DNA of 64,000 nt, taken from the NCBI GenBank assembly GCA_910585435.1, contig CAJUEJ010000009.1, positions 96,679 to 160,678 on the forward strand, given 5' to 3'. Positions within the stretch are counted from its first letter, which is position 1. Every line of letters begins with the position of its first letter. The translations under genes and the position numbers were made by a program. The notes beneath the pieces were generated by a model. The model saw nothing but the letters and a program-made list of their open reading frames with translations, had not been told where the DNA came from and did no database searches. This document shows positions 18,813 to 27,367 of the stretch, in pieces. The stretch is from an uncultured Hungatella sp. (GTDB lineage Bacteria; Bacillota; Clostridia; Lachnospirales; Lachnospiraceae).

Positions 18813-20011
18813 CTAATCACCCTATTAACAATAAGCTCAGACAATAGAAACTGAGCTTGCTTATACGAAATATAGTCTTTCTTCGATAATTCTAAATACG
18901 TATTTTTGTCGCTTACATCATCAATAACAATTATCTTACCGCTACGATATGCTTGAGATAATACTGTTGAATTCAAAGCCACAACAAAAAATGTGTCCTC
19001 TACAGAACAACCTAGAGAATAGTTTTTTACATCTTCAATATAATAATCTTTAAATATCAGACTGATATATTCATAATTGGAGTGAACTGGATGGGGTCGT
19101 ATTTTACATTTTCTCCCTGAATTTTTAAATATATCTAAAGTATTCTTGATATTATTCAAAATTTCATTATTTTCTTCTCCACTTAAATAGTATGTCATGC
19201 AAAATGAGCATTCACCCTCATTTTTTACTTCTATATTCATTGGCATGTACTTTTGTGGAGTATATATTTTCATTGTTTGATTGCACTTCAAGTCATTAAA
19301 CATCTTTATGTAATGCTCATCCCAAACCCAGTAACGATCATATTTCATGAACGCATGATCAACTTGAAATCTATAATCTCCATGCATGAATCCATCATAC
19401 TCAACATCAAATTTTGAGGAATAAAATGTTAATATAGGATCTGCAAATTCTCGCTCACAGACATAGTTACAGATTATCATCGGATTTCTTGTATGAATAA
19501 TCGTACTTTGGATAGCCAATCTTTCCATAAGAATGAATAAATAATAAAATGATAAAGGATGCAGTTTAGTTGCTTTCCATAATACTTTATTAGCAGACGA
19601 ATCTAGAAATAATCTGTTAATATTTACTTCGAATTCCTCTATATTATATCTGCTCCTGAGTGCTGACGGAAAAATATCATCTATTTTAATAAGTTCTCTT
19701 TTTCTTACTACAACTAAGCTATCATCTTTTGAGCATAATTGTAGATGCTTTCTATTAAAATATATATATGATGGAAGAAAAATAATCAAAGCTCCTAAAT
19801 TATATAGTACTTTGATTGCCACGTTATAGTGGTAGTAGCAAATGCACTTATACTTATTGAAGGAGTTTTCAAAATAATCATCTGATACATTGAATTGCTT
19901 TAGAAATTCATCCTGTTCTTCTCTTGTATGATAATGCTTATCATGATTGAACAATACACTTTTATTAATTTTTGCATAAGCTTTAGCTAATAACTCTAAA
20001 ACTTTCATCAT
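18809..20011 (-). CDS. GT-B-like glycosyltransferase candidate (polysialyltransferase-like)
   Basis: 400 residues, with one hydrophobic stretch near residue 70 (VAIKVLYNLGALIIFLPSYIYF). The C-terminal half carries KIRPHPVHSNYEYI, followed by an acidic loop and VVALNSTVLSQAYRSGKIIVIDD. The Arg-Pro-His-Pro motif and a downstream Ser/Asn-Ser-Thr segment are characteristic of CMP-sialic-acid and related GT-B capsule transferases, where His and Ser bind CMP. A transferase for the CMP-activated nonulosonate is otherwise not obvious in this locus, so it is my best candidate for that step. Overall family identity is uncertain. Confidence 0.5.
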   Translation of the reverse strand: MMKVLELLAKAYAKINKSVLFNHDKHYHTREEQDEFLKQFNVSDDYFENSFNKYKCICYYHYNVAIKVLYNLGALIIFLPSYIYFNRKHLQLCSKDDSLVVVRKRELIKIDDIFPSALRSRYNIEEFEVNINRLFLDSSANKVLWKATKLHPLSFYYLFILMERLAIQSTIIHTRNPMIICNYVCEREFADPILTFYSSKFDVEYDGFMHGDYRFQVDHAFMKYDRYWVWDEHYIKMFNDLKCNQTMKIYTPQKYMPMNIEVKNEGECSFCMTYYLSGEENNEILNNIKNTLDIFKNSGRKCKIRPHPVHSNYEYISLIFKDYYIEDVKNYSLGCSVEDTFFVVALNSTVLSQAYRSGKIIVIDDVSDKNTYLELSKKDYISYKQAQFLLSELIVNRVIR

Positions 20012-20994
20012 CTAACTCCTTCAACTCTCGAAGTGATTCTTTCATAATCTTGTAGTACTATCCTAACATTCTCAACTGCATCGAAGAAGCCTCGATATTC
20101 TAACGGACTCCATCTTTCCCTGATCCTCTGCTGAACTCCGGATGGACTAATGACACTCGGAACGCTCAACGCCACTCCACGACAGCCGTATTCACCCATC
20201 AAGACAGAACTTACTGATGCAATAGTCGGTCTCATATTGATAATTGCATCAGCCAACTGACATACACATGTGGCAATACCATAGTGTGTCCGTCCTTTAG
20301 ACGAGATAATTTCTGATCCCATAGTCTTCGTTAGCTGCATAATCCGAGCTTTAACCTCATCATTCCAGGCGATCTTAGATTCAGCGCAGAATTCATCAAT
20401 TGGAATACCGCCAACAGTCACATGGCTCCATACTGGAATCTGCCCATCTCCATGTTCGCCTACGACATATCCATTAATCACACCTGTGCTCAGTTCCACA
20501 TAATCAGCTACGCATCTGGTAAAACGAGATGAGTCCAAAATGCAGCCAGATCCAAACACCATGCCGTTAGGCAGTTCCATCCATTCTGCGGCTTTGTATG
20601 TCATAATATCGACTGGGTTTGAAATAACGAGGATAACGCCTCTTGTGTAGTATTTCTGTATGCTATCGATAACAGATCGCATGATCTTGACATTTTCATT
20701 TGTCAGATCCAGTCTGCTCTCACCCGGTTTTCTGCCGCGTCCAGCTGTGATTATAATCAGGTCGCAATCAGCGCAGTCCGGATAATCCCCAGCATACAAA
20801 TCTGCTGTTCCCATAGTGGGGAGACCATGCCTGATATCCTTGGCCTCCCCTTCAGTTTTCTCGTGATTGATGTCTATCAGAACGATTTCTCTTGCAACAT
20901 CACGAAGGGCAAGCGCATATGCTATTGAAGAACCAACATAGCCGGCCCCTATAATGGCAACTTTACGGTTGCCCAACGTGTATCTTCTTTTCAT
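20008..20994 (-). CDS. L-lactate/malate dehydrogenase-family 2-hydroxyacid dehydrogenase
   Basis: 328 residues from the ATG at 20994 (RBS GGCAGGAAAT). The NAD-binding motif is VAIIGAGYVGSSIAYAL. The substrate loop reads AGRGRKPGESRLDL and the catalytic His is in VVGEHGDGQIPVWS. At the residue that separates LDH (Gln102) from MDH (Arg) this protein has Arg, as GRKPGESR, which favours a dicarboxylic 2-keto acid such as oxaloacetate. Its start follows the LuxC-like stop by 11 nt and it overlaps the next gene by 4 nt. It thus appears to serve the glycan locus rather than fermentation, perhaps making a 2-hydroxyacyl precursor. That role is inference. Confidence 0.8.
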   Translation of the reverse strand: MKRRYTLGNRKVAIIGAGYVGSSIAYALALRDVAREIVLIDINHEKTEGEAKDIRHGLPTMGTADLYAGDYPDCADCDLIIITAGRGRKPGESRLDLTNENVKIMRSVIDSIQKYYTRGVILVISNPVDIMTYKAAEWMELPNGMVFGSGCILDSSRFTRCVADYVELSTGVINGYVVGEHGDGQIPVWSHVTVGGIPIDEFCAESKIAWNDEVKARIMQLTKTMGSEIISSKGRTHYGIATCVCQLADAIINMRPTIASVSSVLMGEYGCRGVALSVPSVISPSGVQQRIRERWSPLEYRGFFDAVENVRIVLQDYERITSRVEGVR

Positions 20995-21005
20995 ATTTCC
21001 TGCCT

Positions 21006-22211
21006 TCAACTCATCACTATTGTCCTCGTGAGCATAGTCGGCAAATTGTATCCATCCCAAATCAGATCAAAATCCATTGTCTTACCCATCGGAACTACAC
21101 GGTCTATTCCCTTCACCCCACTTTTTATAAGCGGAAGAAGTGTGCCCTTATCTCCAATGTAGGCAATGGTCTGGCACCGCTTATCATTAACAAGCGGAAT
21201 TAAGTCTAAAACATCTTTACAGTCATATTCATAGAAGTATCCGCTGTTATCCCTGTAGTCCATCAGATAGTCCGTGATCTTGGGAACCTTTACGCGGACA
21301 ATCAGGTTATCGGAGTGTTCCTCAATTATCACACCGGGCTCAGCAACTGCTATCATGTAGCTTTGTGTGAGTTTATTTACACCCTGAATTGGCTGAAAGG
21401 TATACTTACTCTTAACCAGCGTATGTTCGGTATTCCAAAACGCTTCTTTCGCCTCGTCAATCCGTCTTCCAGTCCACACTATCACCCTCGGGCTTGTGCA
21501 GGCATTCTGATCAGAGAAGAAAGTATCGTTATAGAAATCATCAGCAATCCTATTTTTATCTTCTATAACTATATAGCTGTCGCTATCAATCACTGCCAAA
21601 GAGTAGCGATCCGCAAAAGTAATTTCCCCAGAACGAGGTAGCAATGGGGATTTTCTAAGCTCTGCTATCGTCTGATCTCCGCCCCAGACAACTCGCATAT
21701 CTGCAACAGAGCTGAATAAATCATTAATTTCTTTATCACGGTCATATCTGACGCACAGAACATAAGGTTTCATAGCCTCATGCGATTCAAGCACTTTATT
21801 GAATGTCTCCATGATAATCTTCACCTGCGGAAACTCCTTAGAAGGAACCCTCACAACATTTGAATTTCCACAAAGCAAGCCAGATACTAAACTGTATGCA
21901 AAGTTTACGGGAACATTGGATGGAGCAATATGGAACACCACACCTTTTCCGAGATGAATGCCATCGTTCTCATTGAACCGTTCTTTCAGTTTCAATACAG
22001 ACCCTTTACGAATCCAGAAGCCAAAGGTAACAACATCTGAATACGCCTTAGACTCCCCGTTTTTCATTAGTTCCCTTGATACATCATTAAGAAACTCAAC
22101 AATTTCATCATCAAAGGGTACCTTAGCCGCTACGGAAAGGAGGTTACAAGCGATTTCTGCGGAACCCACCAGATACTGAACCTTATTCAAAATATCAGAA
22201 TTTAGCTGCAT
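21006..22211 (-). CDS. LuxC-like acyl-CoA/acyl-protein reductase
   Basis: 401 residues of the aldehyde-dehydrogenase superfamily, LuxC group. Motifs are GKGVVFHIAPSNVPVNFAYSL, GNSNVVRVPSKEFPQ and the catalytic cysteine in FFSDQNACTSPRVIVW. LuxC accepts an acyl group from LuxE and reduces it with NADPH to an aldehyde. Here it directly follows the LuxE-like gene (17-nt overlap), in an operon with a thioesterase, ligase and ACP. This reproduces the LuxCDE activities apart from luciferase. The acyl chain is unknown, and a small hydroxy acid is as likely as a fatty acid. Similar reductases are annotated in other polysaccharide loci, without a defined role. Confidence 0.8.
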   Translation of the reverse strand: MQLNSDILNKVQYLVGSAEIACNLLSVAAKVPFDDEIVEFLNDVSRELMKNGESKAYSDVVTFGFWIRKGSVLKLKERFNENDGIHLGKGVVFHIAPSNVPVNFAYSLVSGLLCGNSNVVRVPSKEFPQVKIIMETFNKVLESHEAMKPYVLCVRYDRDKEINDLFSSVADMRVVWGGDQTIAELRKSPLLPRSGEITFADRYSLAVIDSDSYIVIEDKNRIADDFYNDTFFSDQNACTSPRVIVWTGRRIDEAKEAFWNTEHTLVKSKYTFQPIQGVNKLTQSYMIAVAEPGVIIEEHSDNLIVRVKVPKITDYLMDYRDNSGYFYEYDCKDVLDLIPLVNDKRCQTIAYIGDKGTLLPLIKSGVKGIDRVVPMGKTMDFDLIWDGYNLPTMLTRTIVMS

Positions 22212-23283
22212 AAGTATCGCTGCACCCCCTTATCTCCGCATTCTTAAGCCTGCCATTAATCTTGAAATACTTACCCTTACGACCACATGGGCAATCATCA
22301 ATGCCCAACACAGTCCCTTCATCCTCCGTCAAGAGACTATGACCTGGATAGGACTCAGGAATCGTCGAAACCACCTGGATAATGCCATCTTCGCCGATAG
22401 CTGCTTCTGAGAAATCAAGCGGCCTACGAATAATCACATCCGAGAAATTGCTAGCGTGCAGATGACCACACTCGCACTCCATATAGATGCAGCCCGTCTG
22501 CTCAACCATTCCATAGTATTCGTGGATATCATGCAGACCGCATGCCTCCTGCATCCTTTTATGGAACTCATCATGGCTTACCGCTTCGGAAATCAGCTTC
22601 TTCCAGCCACCACCATGGATGAGGATGCCATTGGAAAGGTCGAAGGTGATGCCTTCTTCTTTAAGTCTCAGTAACTCCTTGTAGAAGTGCTGCCAAATCA
22701 TGAATGTGAATCCGAAGAGCATAATTCTCTGCCCTTTGAATTTCTCCAAAAATTCCCGAAGTGCCGCCACATCCAATTTCATATTGTCATCCAGAGCATA
22801 TATTTTCTTAGCACCGAAGATGGAGAAACCAAGTATACCAGCACCACGAGCAGAAAACATAGCACGGTTCTTCACAACGCTCGGACAGTCAATAATAATC
22901 ATAGGCATCCTGCTAGAGCCCGTAAAATCAGATACTATTTTCACCATCGTCTTCTGCTGGTTAGAGGATGTAGTCTTGTCAAGATAAATCTTGCTTACAG
23001 CCTGCCCCGTAGTTCCCGAAGAGGTCATAGTCTTAACCACGTCCTCCTGCGGTACAGACTTCAGCTCAAGTTCCTTAAAAAGGCGCACAGGGAGAAACAG
23101 AAGATCCTTATAAGACTGTACGTCACCAATCATGAATCCTGTCGCATCAAGCATCCTTTTATACTCCGTACAAGAGCCCAGGTGATGATGCGTCAGATCA
23201 AGAAGCCGCTCAGTAAGCAGTTTATCCTTCTCTACTTCATTTAAAGAGTATGGAGGAATTGCTAATATATCATCAAATGTCAT
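22195..23283 (-). CDS. LuxE-like acyl-protein synthetase
   Basis: 362 residues of the adenylate-forming LuxE family. Key motifs are MTSSGTTGQAVSKIYLDKTT (phosphate loop), MLFGFTFMIWQHFY, EYYGMVEQTG and the C-terminal DDCPCGRKGKYFKINGRLKNAEIRG. The family activates a free acid with ATP and forms a thioester on a cysteine near the C-terminus, which LuxC then reduces. A metal-binding-type cysteine cluster (CECGHLH and CPCGRKG) is present. It overlaps the thioesterase gene by 4 nt upstream and the LuxC-like gene by 17 nt downstream, so the three are tightly coupled. Confidence 0.8.
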   Translation of the reverse strand: MTFDDILAIPPYSLNEVEKDKLLTERLLDLTHHHLGSCTEYKRMLDATGFMIGDVQSYKDLLFLPVRLFKELELKSVPQEDVVKTMTSSGTTGQAVSKIYLDKTTSSNQQKTMVKIVSDFTGSSRMPMIIIDCPSVVKNRAMFSARGAGILGFSIFGAKKIYALDDNMKLDVAALREFLEKFKGQRIMLFGFTFMIWQHFYKELLRLKEEGITFDLSNGILIHGGGWKKLISEAVSHDEFHKRMQEACGLHDIHEYYGMVEQTGCIYMECECGHLHASNFSDVIIRRPLDFSEAAIGEDGIIQVVSTIPESYPGHSLLTEDEGTVLGIDDCPCGRKGKYFKINGRLKNAEIRGCSDTYAAKF

Positions 23284-23981
23284 GCTACTACTCCCAGTTT
23301 ATTCTTAATCACCTGCGCCATCTCTTCATGATGCTGTTTAATGAAGAAATGATTTCCTTCATATACGCGATAGTCAATTATTCCTTTAAAGTATTTCTCC
23401 CACTGTTTCATATCACATAATGGTGTATCTGACTCAGAATAAAAAACCGTGGCAGGAATAGTTGTCAAAAGATTGAGTTTTTCAAATTCATATTTTCCAA
23501 TAATTGTATAGTCGGCTTGATATAATGGAAGATATGTTCTCCAGAAAACCTTACTATTAATAAGTTTTTCAGGAACATTCCCAAAGCGCACTGTTCTCTC
23601 TTTTACCCATTCATCAAGTTCATCCGATGTAAATCCTAATAGTTCCGATTTAGTATGAGGCTCATGTGCAGCCAAGAAAATGTGAGATGGTTTTTTCATG
23701 CCAGAGCTCATTATTCTCCTAAGAACTTCTACCGCCGTAATACTACCTATGCTGTATCCAAATAGTGCGAACTTACTAGATGCTCTATCTTTTACTTCCC
23801 TGAACATATCGTCAGCCAGCTCATCAAAGTCTCTATAGAAAGACTCCTTATGTCTTTCACCATGACCAGCGTATTCAAGCTTAATAACATCTATACCATC
23901 TAAATCCCGTTCGATTTCATCAAAAAAAGATTTATTACCGCCAGCATATGTAAAACAGAACAACTGCTTTTTATCCTGCAT
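23280..23981 (-). CDS. Type II thioesterase (GrsT-like alpha/beta hydrolase)
   Basis: 233 residues. FCFTYAGGNKSFF at the start, nucleophile GYSIGS, Asp in SESDTPLC and His in YEGNHFFIKQH make a complete triad. The length and the LFCFTYAGG start are those of external thioesterases working with carrier proteins. It overlaps the ligase gene by 11 nt. It could release the finished acyl chain from the ACP for the LuxE-like enzyme (the LuxD role) or edit mis-loaded ACP. Both fit the context and neither can be chosen from sequence. Confidence 0.85.
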   Translation of the reverse strand: MQDKKQLFCFTYAGGNKSFFDEIERDLDGIDVIKLEYAGHGERHKESFYRDFDELADDMFREVKDRASSKFALFGYSIGSITAVEVLRRIMSSGMKKPSHIFLAAHEPHTKSELLGFTSDELDEWVKERTVRFGNVPEKLINSKVFWRTYLPLYQADYTIIGKYEFEKLNLLTTIPATVFYSESDTPLCDMKQWEKYFKGIIDYRVYEGNHFFIKQHHEEMAQVIKNKLGVVA

Positions 23982-25389
23982 AATATTTCGTCAATTCCTT
24001 ATATAAAGTTTTTCCAGATTCATTCTTCGGAATCTCGTCAATCACGATAGTCTTAAACGCAGCGGGATTCAGCTTGGTCTTAGCGACCACGAAATCCCTG
24101 ACAGGTTCTGCTATTTCCTTATCAGTCACAAATATATACAAGTGGTCATCGACACCGGCAGAAGCCACTTCAATTTCATACTCACCCTTGATAAGCCTGT
24201 CGATCTCATCAAGATTTACACGGTTCCCGTAAATTTTCAGGAACCTCTTTTTCCGACCAACGATATAATAGAAACCATCCTCATCGAACTGAGCCATGTC
24301 GCCGGTTTCAAGGACGCTGTGACGCTCATCACCAAGAATCAGGTCTTCACCTTTCTCAGCATAGCCCAATGTGACATTCTTTCCTTCATATACAAGTTCT
24401 CCAGTAGTCAGCGGCTCCGCGACTTCCTGTCCATCAGCACCAATAAGCCTAAATTTACCGCCAGGAATCGGAATACCCATGGAACCCTTTTTTTCAACGG
24501 CCTTTTCAGGCGGAAGATATCCCATACGACTGGTAGCTTCCGCAGCACCATACATAACCACAAAGTTCTTGCCCTGTTCCGCAGCATATGCCGCGAACTT
24601 CTCATGCAGCTCAGGCGTAATCTTACCGCCAGCCTGCGTCATAGTCCTCAAACTCGGCAGCTTCATCCGATAAAAGCGAAGCTTATCCAGCATCTCGTAG
24701 GTATATGGCACTCCACCGAAACTTGTGGCCTCTGCATCCTTAAAGAACTGCCAGAATTCTTTCTGCATCAGCCCCTTACCGGTCAGCAGCAACGTAGCGC
24801 CTACCAGGAAATGGGAGTTGATGATGGACAACCCGTACACATAGTTCATCGGGAGCGTTGTAATCGGACGCTCAGTATCATCCAGCTTCAGATACTCCGC
24901 AATCGAGGTCGCATTATCGAGAACGTTCGTATAGGACTGCCGAACAAGCTTCGGAGAACCGGTAGAACCAGACGTGGTAATCAGAAGACCCAGCTCGCCA
25001 TTAAGCGGATACTTAACCTCGTAATCCGTCTTCAAAAGCACATAGTTATATGCTTCATGTTCAATCGGCATTCCCGGAAATCGATCTATCTGATCCTTTG
25101 GAATCCAGAGATATTCCGGTCTGTATGTTTTTAACAGATTCTGCAAAAGTTCCTCTTCCAGATGGCTGTTGATCATAACCGGAACTATACCATTATTAAT
25201 GAACGCCGTATATCCCACTACCGAGCCTATTTCGTTTCGGCACAGCGAAAATACAAGGCAACGATGTCCAATCTGCTCGGCAAGTATATAGGCTTCTGAC
25301 TTCAGAACATCATAGGACACATGAATACCATATTCATCAATAAGAGCAGTTTTATCTTTATGCTCCTCCAGATCCCAAATCTTACCCAT
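23971..25389 (-). CDS. AMP-dependent acyl ligase (acyl-ACP synthetase candidate)
   Basis: 472 residues of the ANL superfamily: ITTSGSTGSPKLVRQS (A3), MYGAAEATSRMGYLPP (A5), LETGDMAQFDEDGFYYIVGRKKRFLKIYGNRV (A7-A8) and the catalytic lysine in PKNESGKTLYKEL (A10). It adenylates a carboxylic acid and should pass it to the phosphopantetheine arm of the adjacent ACP; its start codon overlaps the ACP stop (TAATG). The substrate pocket cannot be read reliably. It has no condensation or reductase domain, so it is a stand-alone loader. Confidence 0.85.
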   Translation of the reverse strand: MGKIWDLEEHKDKTALIDEYGIHVSYDVLKSEAYILAEQIGHRCLVFSLCRNEIGSVVGYTAFINNGIVPVMINSHLEEELLQNLLKTYRPEYLWIPKDQIDRFPGMPIEHEAYNYVLLKTDYEVKYPLNGELGLLITTSGSTGSPKLVRQSYTNVLDNATSIAEYLKLDDTERPITTLPMNYVYGLSIINSHFLVGATLLLTGKGLMQKEFWQFFKDAEATSFGGVPYTYEMLDKLRFYRMKLPSLRTMTQAGGKITPELHEKFAAYAAEQGKNFVVMYGAAEATSRMGYLPPEKAVEKKGSMGIPIPGGKFRLIGADGQEVAEPLTTGELVYEGKNVTLGYAEKGEDLILGDERHSVLETGDMAQFDEDGFYYIVGRKKRFLKIYGNRVNLDEIDRLIKGEYEIEVASAGVDDHLYIFVTDKEIAEPVRDFVVAKTKLNPAAFKTIVIDEIPKNESGKTLYKELTKYYAG

Positions 25390-25631
25390 TAAAACTTCCC
25401 CCCATACTCTTTCTTAGACAAAAGTTCCTTACCCTTTTCATAAGAATTGAGATCTATTATATCATCAGTATCCATCATAATATCAAAGGCGTCTTCAAGA
25501 GCCGATATTAATCCCATGTGTCCTACTGAGTCCCACGCTTCAATGTCTTGATATTTCAGTCCATTCAACTGATCTTCGCCAATTTCAAATGTTTCCATAA
25601 ATGCTTTGTTGTATTTCTCCAGGTTGCTCAT
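25389..25631 (-). CDS. Acyl carrier protein
   Basis: 80 residues with the phosphopantetheine site EAWDSVGHMGLI (Ser about residue 35) and the acidic helix II-III region (ALEDAFDIMMDTDDIIDL). An AAGGAGGAAGAAA RBS lies just upstream. As it is immediately before the ligase, it is a dedicated carrier rather than the fatty-acid ACP. It would present an acyl group to the thioesterase, to the LuxE-like synthetase or to one of the acyltransferases in the locus. Confidence 0.9.
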   Translation of the reverse strand: MSNLEKYNKAFMETFEIGEDQLNGLKYQDIEAWDSVGHMGLISALEDAFDIMMDTDDIIDLNSYEKGKELLSKKEYGGKF

Positions 25632-25643
25632 TTTTCTTCCTCC

Positions 25644-26675
25644 TTAGTTTAGATGCTCAAATCTTACAAAATATCCTTTCGGAATGGCGTTAGCCGCCTT
25701 CTTGCCAATAATATCCTTAATTCGATTCGGCGCAATTCCATCTCCCGGCCTCTTTGCCTCAAGATCGCTCATCATGATTGTTTCACCAGGCTCAATATCT
25801 CTTGTAGCCACAAGGCTTCTGCGCATCTTAAGTCGTTGCTCTTCCTCACCTTCAAGCAAAACTCGTTCTCTAGCTCCCATTGCTGAATAAACACTGTGGC
25901 ATGCGTTCACGAGACTCTTCATCTCTGCTGGTTCTGTAGCCATGTTGTTATCCATGCCCATTTTCTTATTGTCCAGCGTAAAGTGCTTCTCTACAAGGGC
26001 CGCCCCAAGTGCAATTGAAGCAGCAGCTACTTCATATCCAATTGTGTGATCTGAATAACCTATAACATATTCCGGGAACTCTTCCTGCAGCATAACCATA
26101 TTATTCAGATTGATAATTTCTGCTGGAGCCGGATAAACCGAAACGCAATGAAGTATACACAGATTTCTGTTCCCAGTTTCCTCGATAGCCTCTACTGCGT
26201 TTCGTATCTCATCAATCAACGACATTCCGGTAGACAGAACAATCGGAATTCCCTTTTCGCCAATGTACCTAAGGAAAGGAAGATTGTTGATTTCCATAGA
26301 AGCAATCTTAATAAATGGAGCGTCTATTTTATCTACAAGAAAATCTACTTCCTCTCTCGAATAAGGAGTAGCAGAAAAACCTATTCCAGCCTCTTTACAG
26401 TAAAAGCTCAACTCTAACAGTTGATCCGGCGTCAGAGAGAACTTTGCTACAATTCTTTTTGAAATAGGATTGTTTGCATAGTACTCATCACAATACAGTG
26501 ATTCAGCCGACCAGGATTGAAACTTCACGCAGTCACAGCCACAGTCCTTTGCGGCATCAATCATAGCCTTTGCGGTTTCGACTTTGCCATTATGGCTTGA
26601 ATTCATCTCTGCCACAACATACGGCTTTTCTCCAGTCCCGATTACTCTTCCGCCTCTAAGTATTAGTTTTCTCAT
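25644..26675 (-). CDS. NeuB-family nonulosonate synthase (copy 2)
   Basis: 343 residues from the ATG at 26675 (GGAG nearby), with YVVAEMNSSHNGKVETAKAMIDAAKDCGCDCVKFQSW, FIKIASMEINNLPFL, IGYSDHTIGYEVAAASIALGAALVEKHFTLDN and a C-terminal SAF domain (MRRSLVATRDIEPGETIMMSDLEAKRPG). It is clearly different from copy 1 at 11928-12989 and belongs to another subgroup, so the locus may make two nonulosonic acids or a branched or modified one. It sits between the ACP and a PglD/NeuD-like acetyltransferase. No NeuC/LegG- or PseG-type hydrolase to supply its 6-carbon substrate is seen in the window. Confidence 0.85.
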   Translation of the reverse strand: MRKLILRGGRVIGTGEKPYVVAEMNSSHNGKVETAKAMIDAAKDCGCDCVKFQSWSAESLYCDEYYANNPISKRIVAKFSLTPDQLLELSFYCKEAGIGFSATPYSREEVDFLVDKIDAPFIKIASMEINNLPFLRYIGEKGIPIVLSTGMSLIDEIRNAVEAIEETGNRNLCILHCVSVYPAPAEIINLNNMVMLQEEFPEYVIGYSDHTIGYEVAAASIALGAALVEKHFTLDNKKMGMDNNMATEPAEMKSLVNACHSVYSAMGARERVLLEGEEEQRLKMRRSLVATRDIEPGETIMMSDLEAKRPGDGIAPNRIKDIIGKKAANAIPKGYFVRFEHLN

Positions 26676-26688
26676 TGCACATCTCCGA

Positions 26689-27342
26689 TCAATGAAATAC
26701 CTGACCATTTTCCCCATTCCGGGAAATAACGCGAGCAGGGTTCCCCATGACAGTCACATTTGCGTCTACGTCCTTGAGTACAACAGCACCAGCTGAAATA
26801 ATGGTGTTATCACCGATTCTAAGCAGCTCCCTCACGGGAGCATTTAACCCAACAAACACGCACTCACCAAGTACAGTCTGTCCGCCTATGTCGACATGTG
26901 TAGATATCTGGCAATGTTTCCCGATAATTGCATCATGACCGATACAGGCATATGATTGGATTGTCGTATCATCGCCGATCTCCGCATCTGCACTGATAAT
27001 AGCCCCACGCTTTATCACAAGGCCTTGACCAAGTTTGCAATACGGGCTAACCTGACTGTCGGGAGAAATAACGCTTCCGATTTTACAATTCAACGCAAGC
27101 AACCGCGTATATATCCTTCTCTTCGTCTTTGGTTCACCGACAGCAATGACAAATTCAATTTCTTTATACTTTTCTAAAGCTTTCTCAAGCCGACACATTT
27201 CAAGTCCCATGTATTCAATTTCCGGCTTGTTATCGTCTATGAAAATGGTCTTATCCCATCGCTTTGTTATCGCATTTTGATAATCTGCTATCTCTCTAAC
27301 TTCTTTTCCCTGTCCACTGGCTCCAAAAATTGCAAGTACCAA
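26689..27342 (-). CDS. PglD/NeuD-family sugar acyltransferase
   Basis: 217 residues, TTG start at 27342 after GGAAGGTGAGACAAT. The N-terminal Rossmann-like part (LAIFGASGQGKEVREIADY) is followed by left-handed beta-helix hexapeptides (VISPDSQVSPYCKLGQGLVIKRGAIISADAEIGDDTTIQS) and the catalytic His in ACIGHDAIIG, ending with GNPARVI. PglD members acetylate the 4-amino group of UDP-sugars; NeuD members O-acetylate sialic acid. The presence of PglF-, PglE- and PglC-type genes favours PglD, and the adjacent NeuB favours NeuD. I leave both open. Confidence 0.85.
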   Translation of the reverse strand: MVLAIFGASGQGKEVREIADYQNAITKRWDKTIFIDDNKPEIEYMGLEMCRLEKALEKYKEIEFVIAVGEPKTKRRIYTRLLALNCKIGSVISPDSQVSPYCKLGQGLVIKRGAIISADAEIGDDTTIQSYACIGHDAIIGKHCQISTHVDIGGQTVLGECVFVGLNAPVRELLRIGDNTIISAGAVVLKDVDANVTVMGNPARVISRNGENGQVFH

Positions 27343-27367
27343 ATTGTCTCACCTTCCCTTCTGTCAC

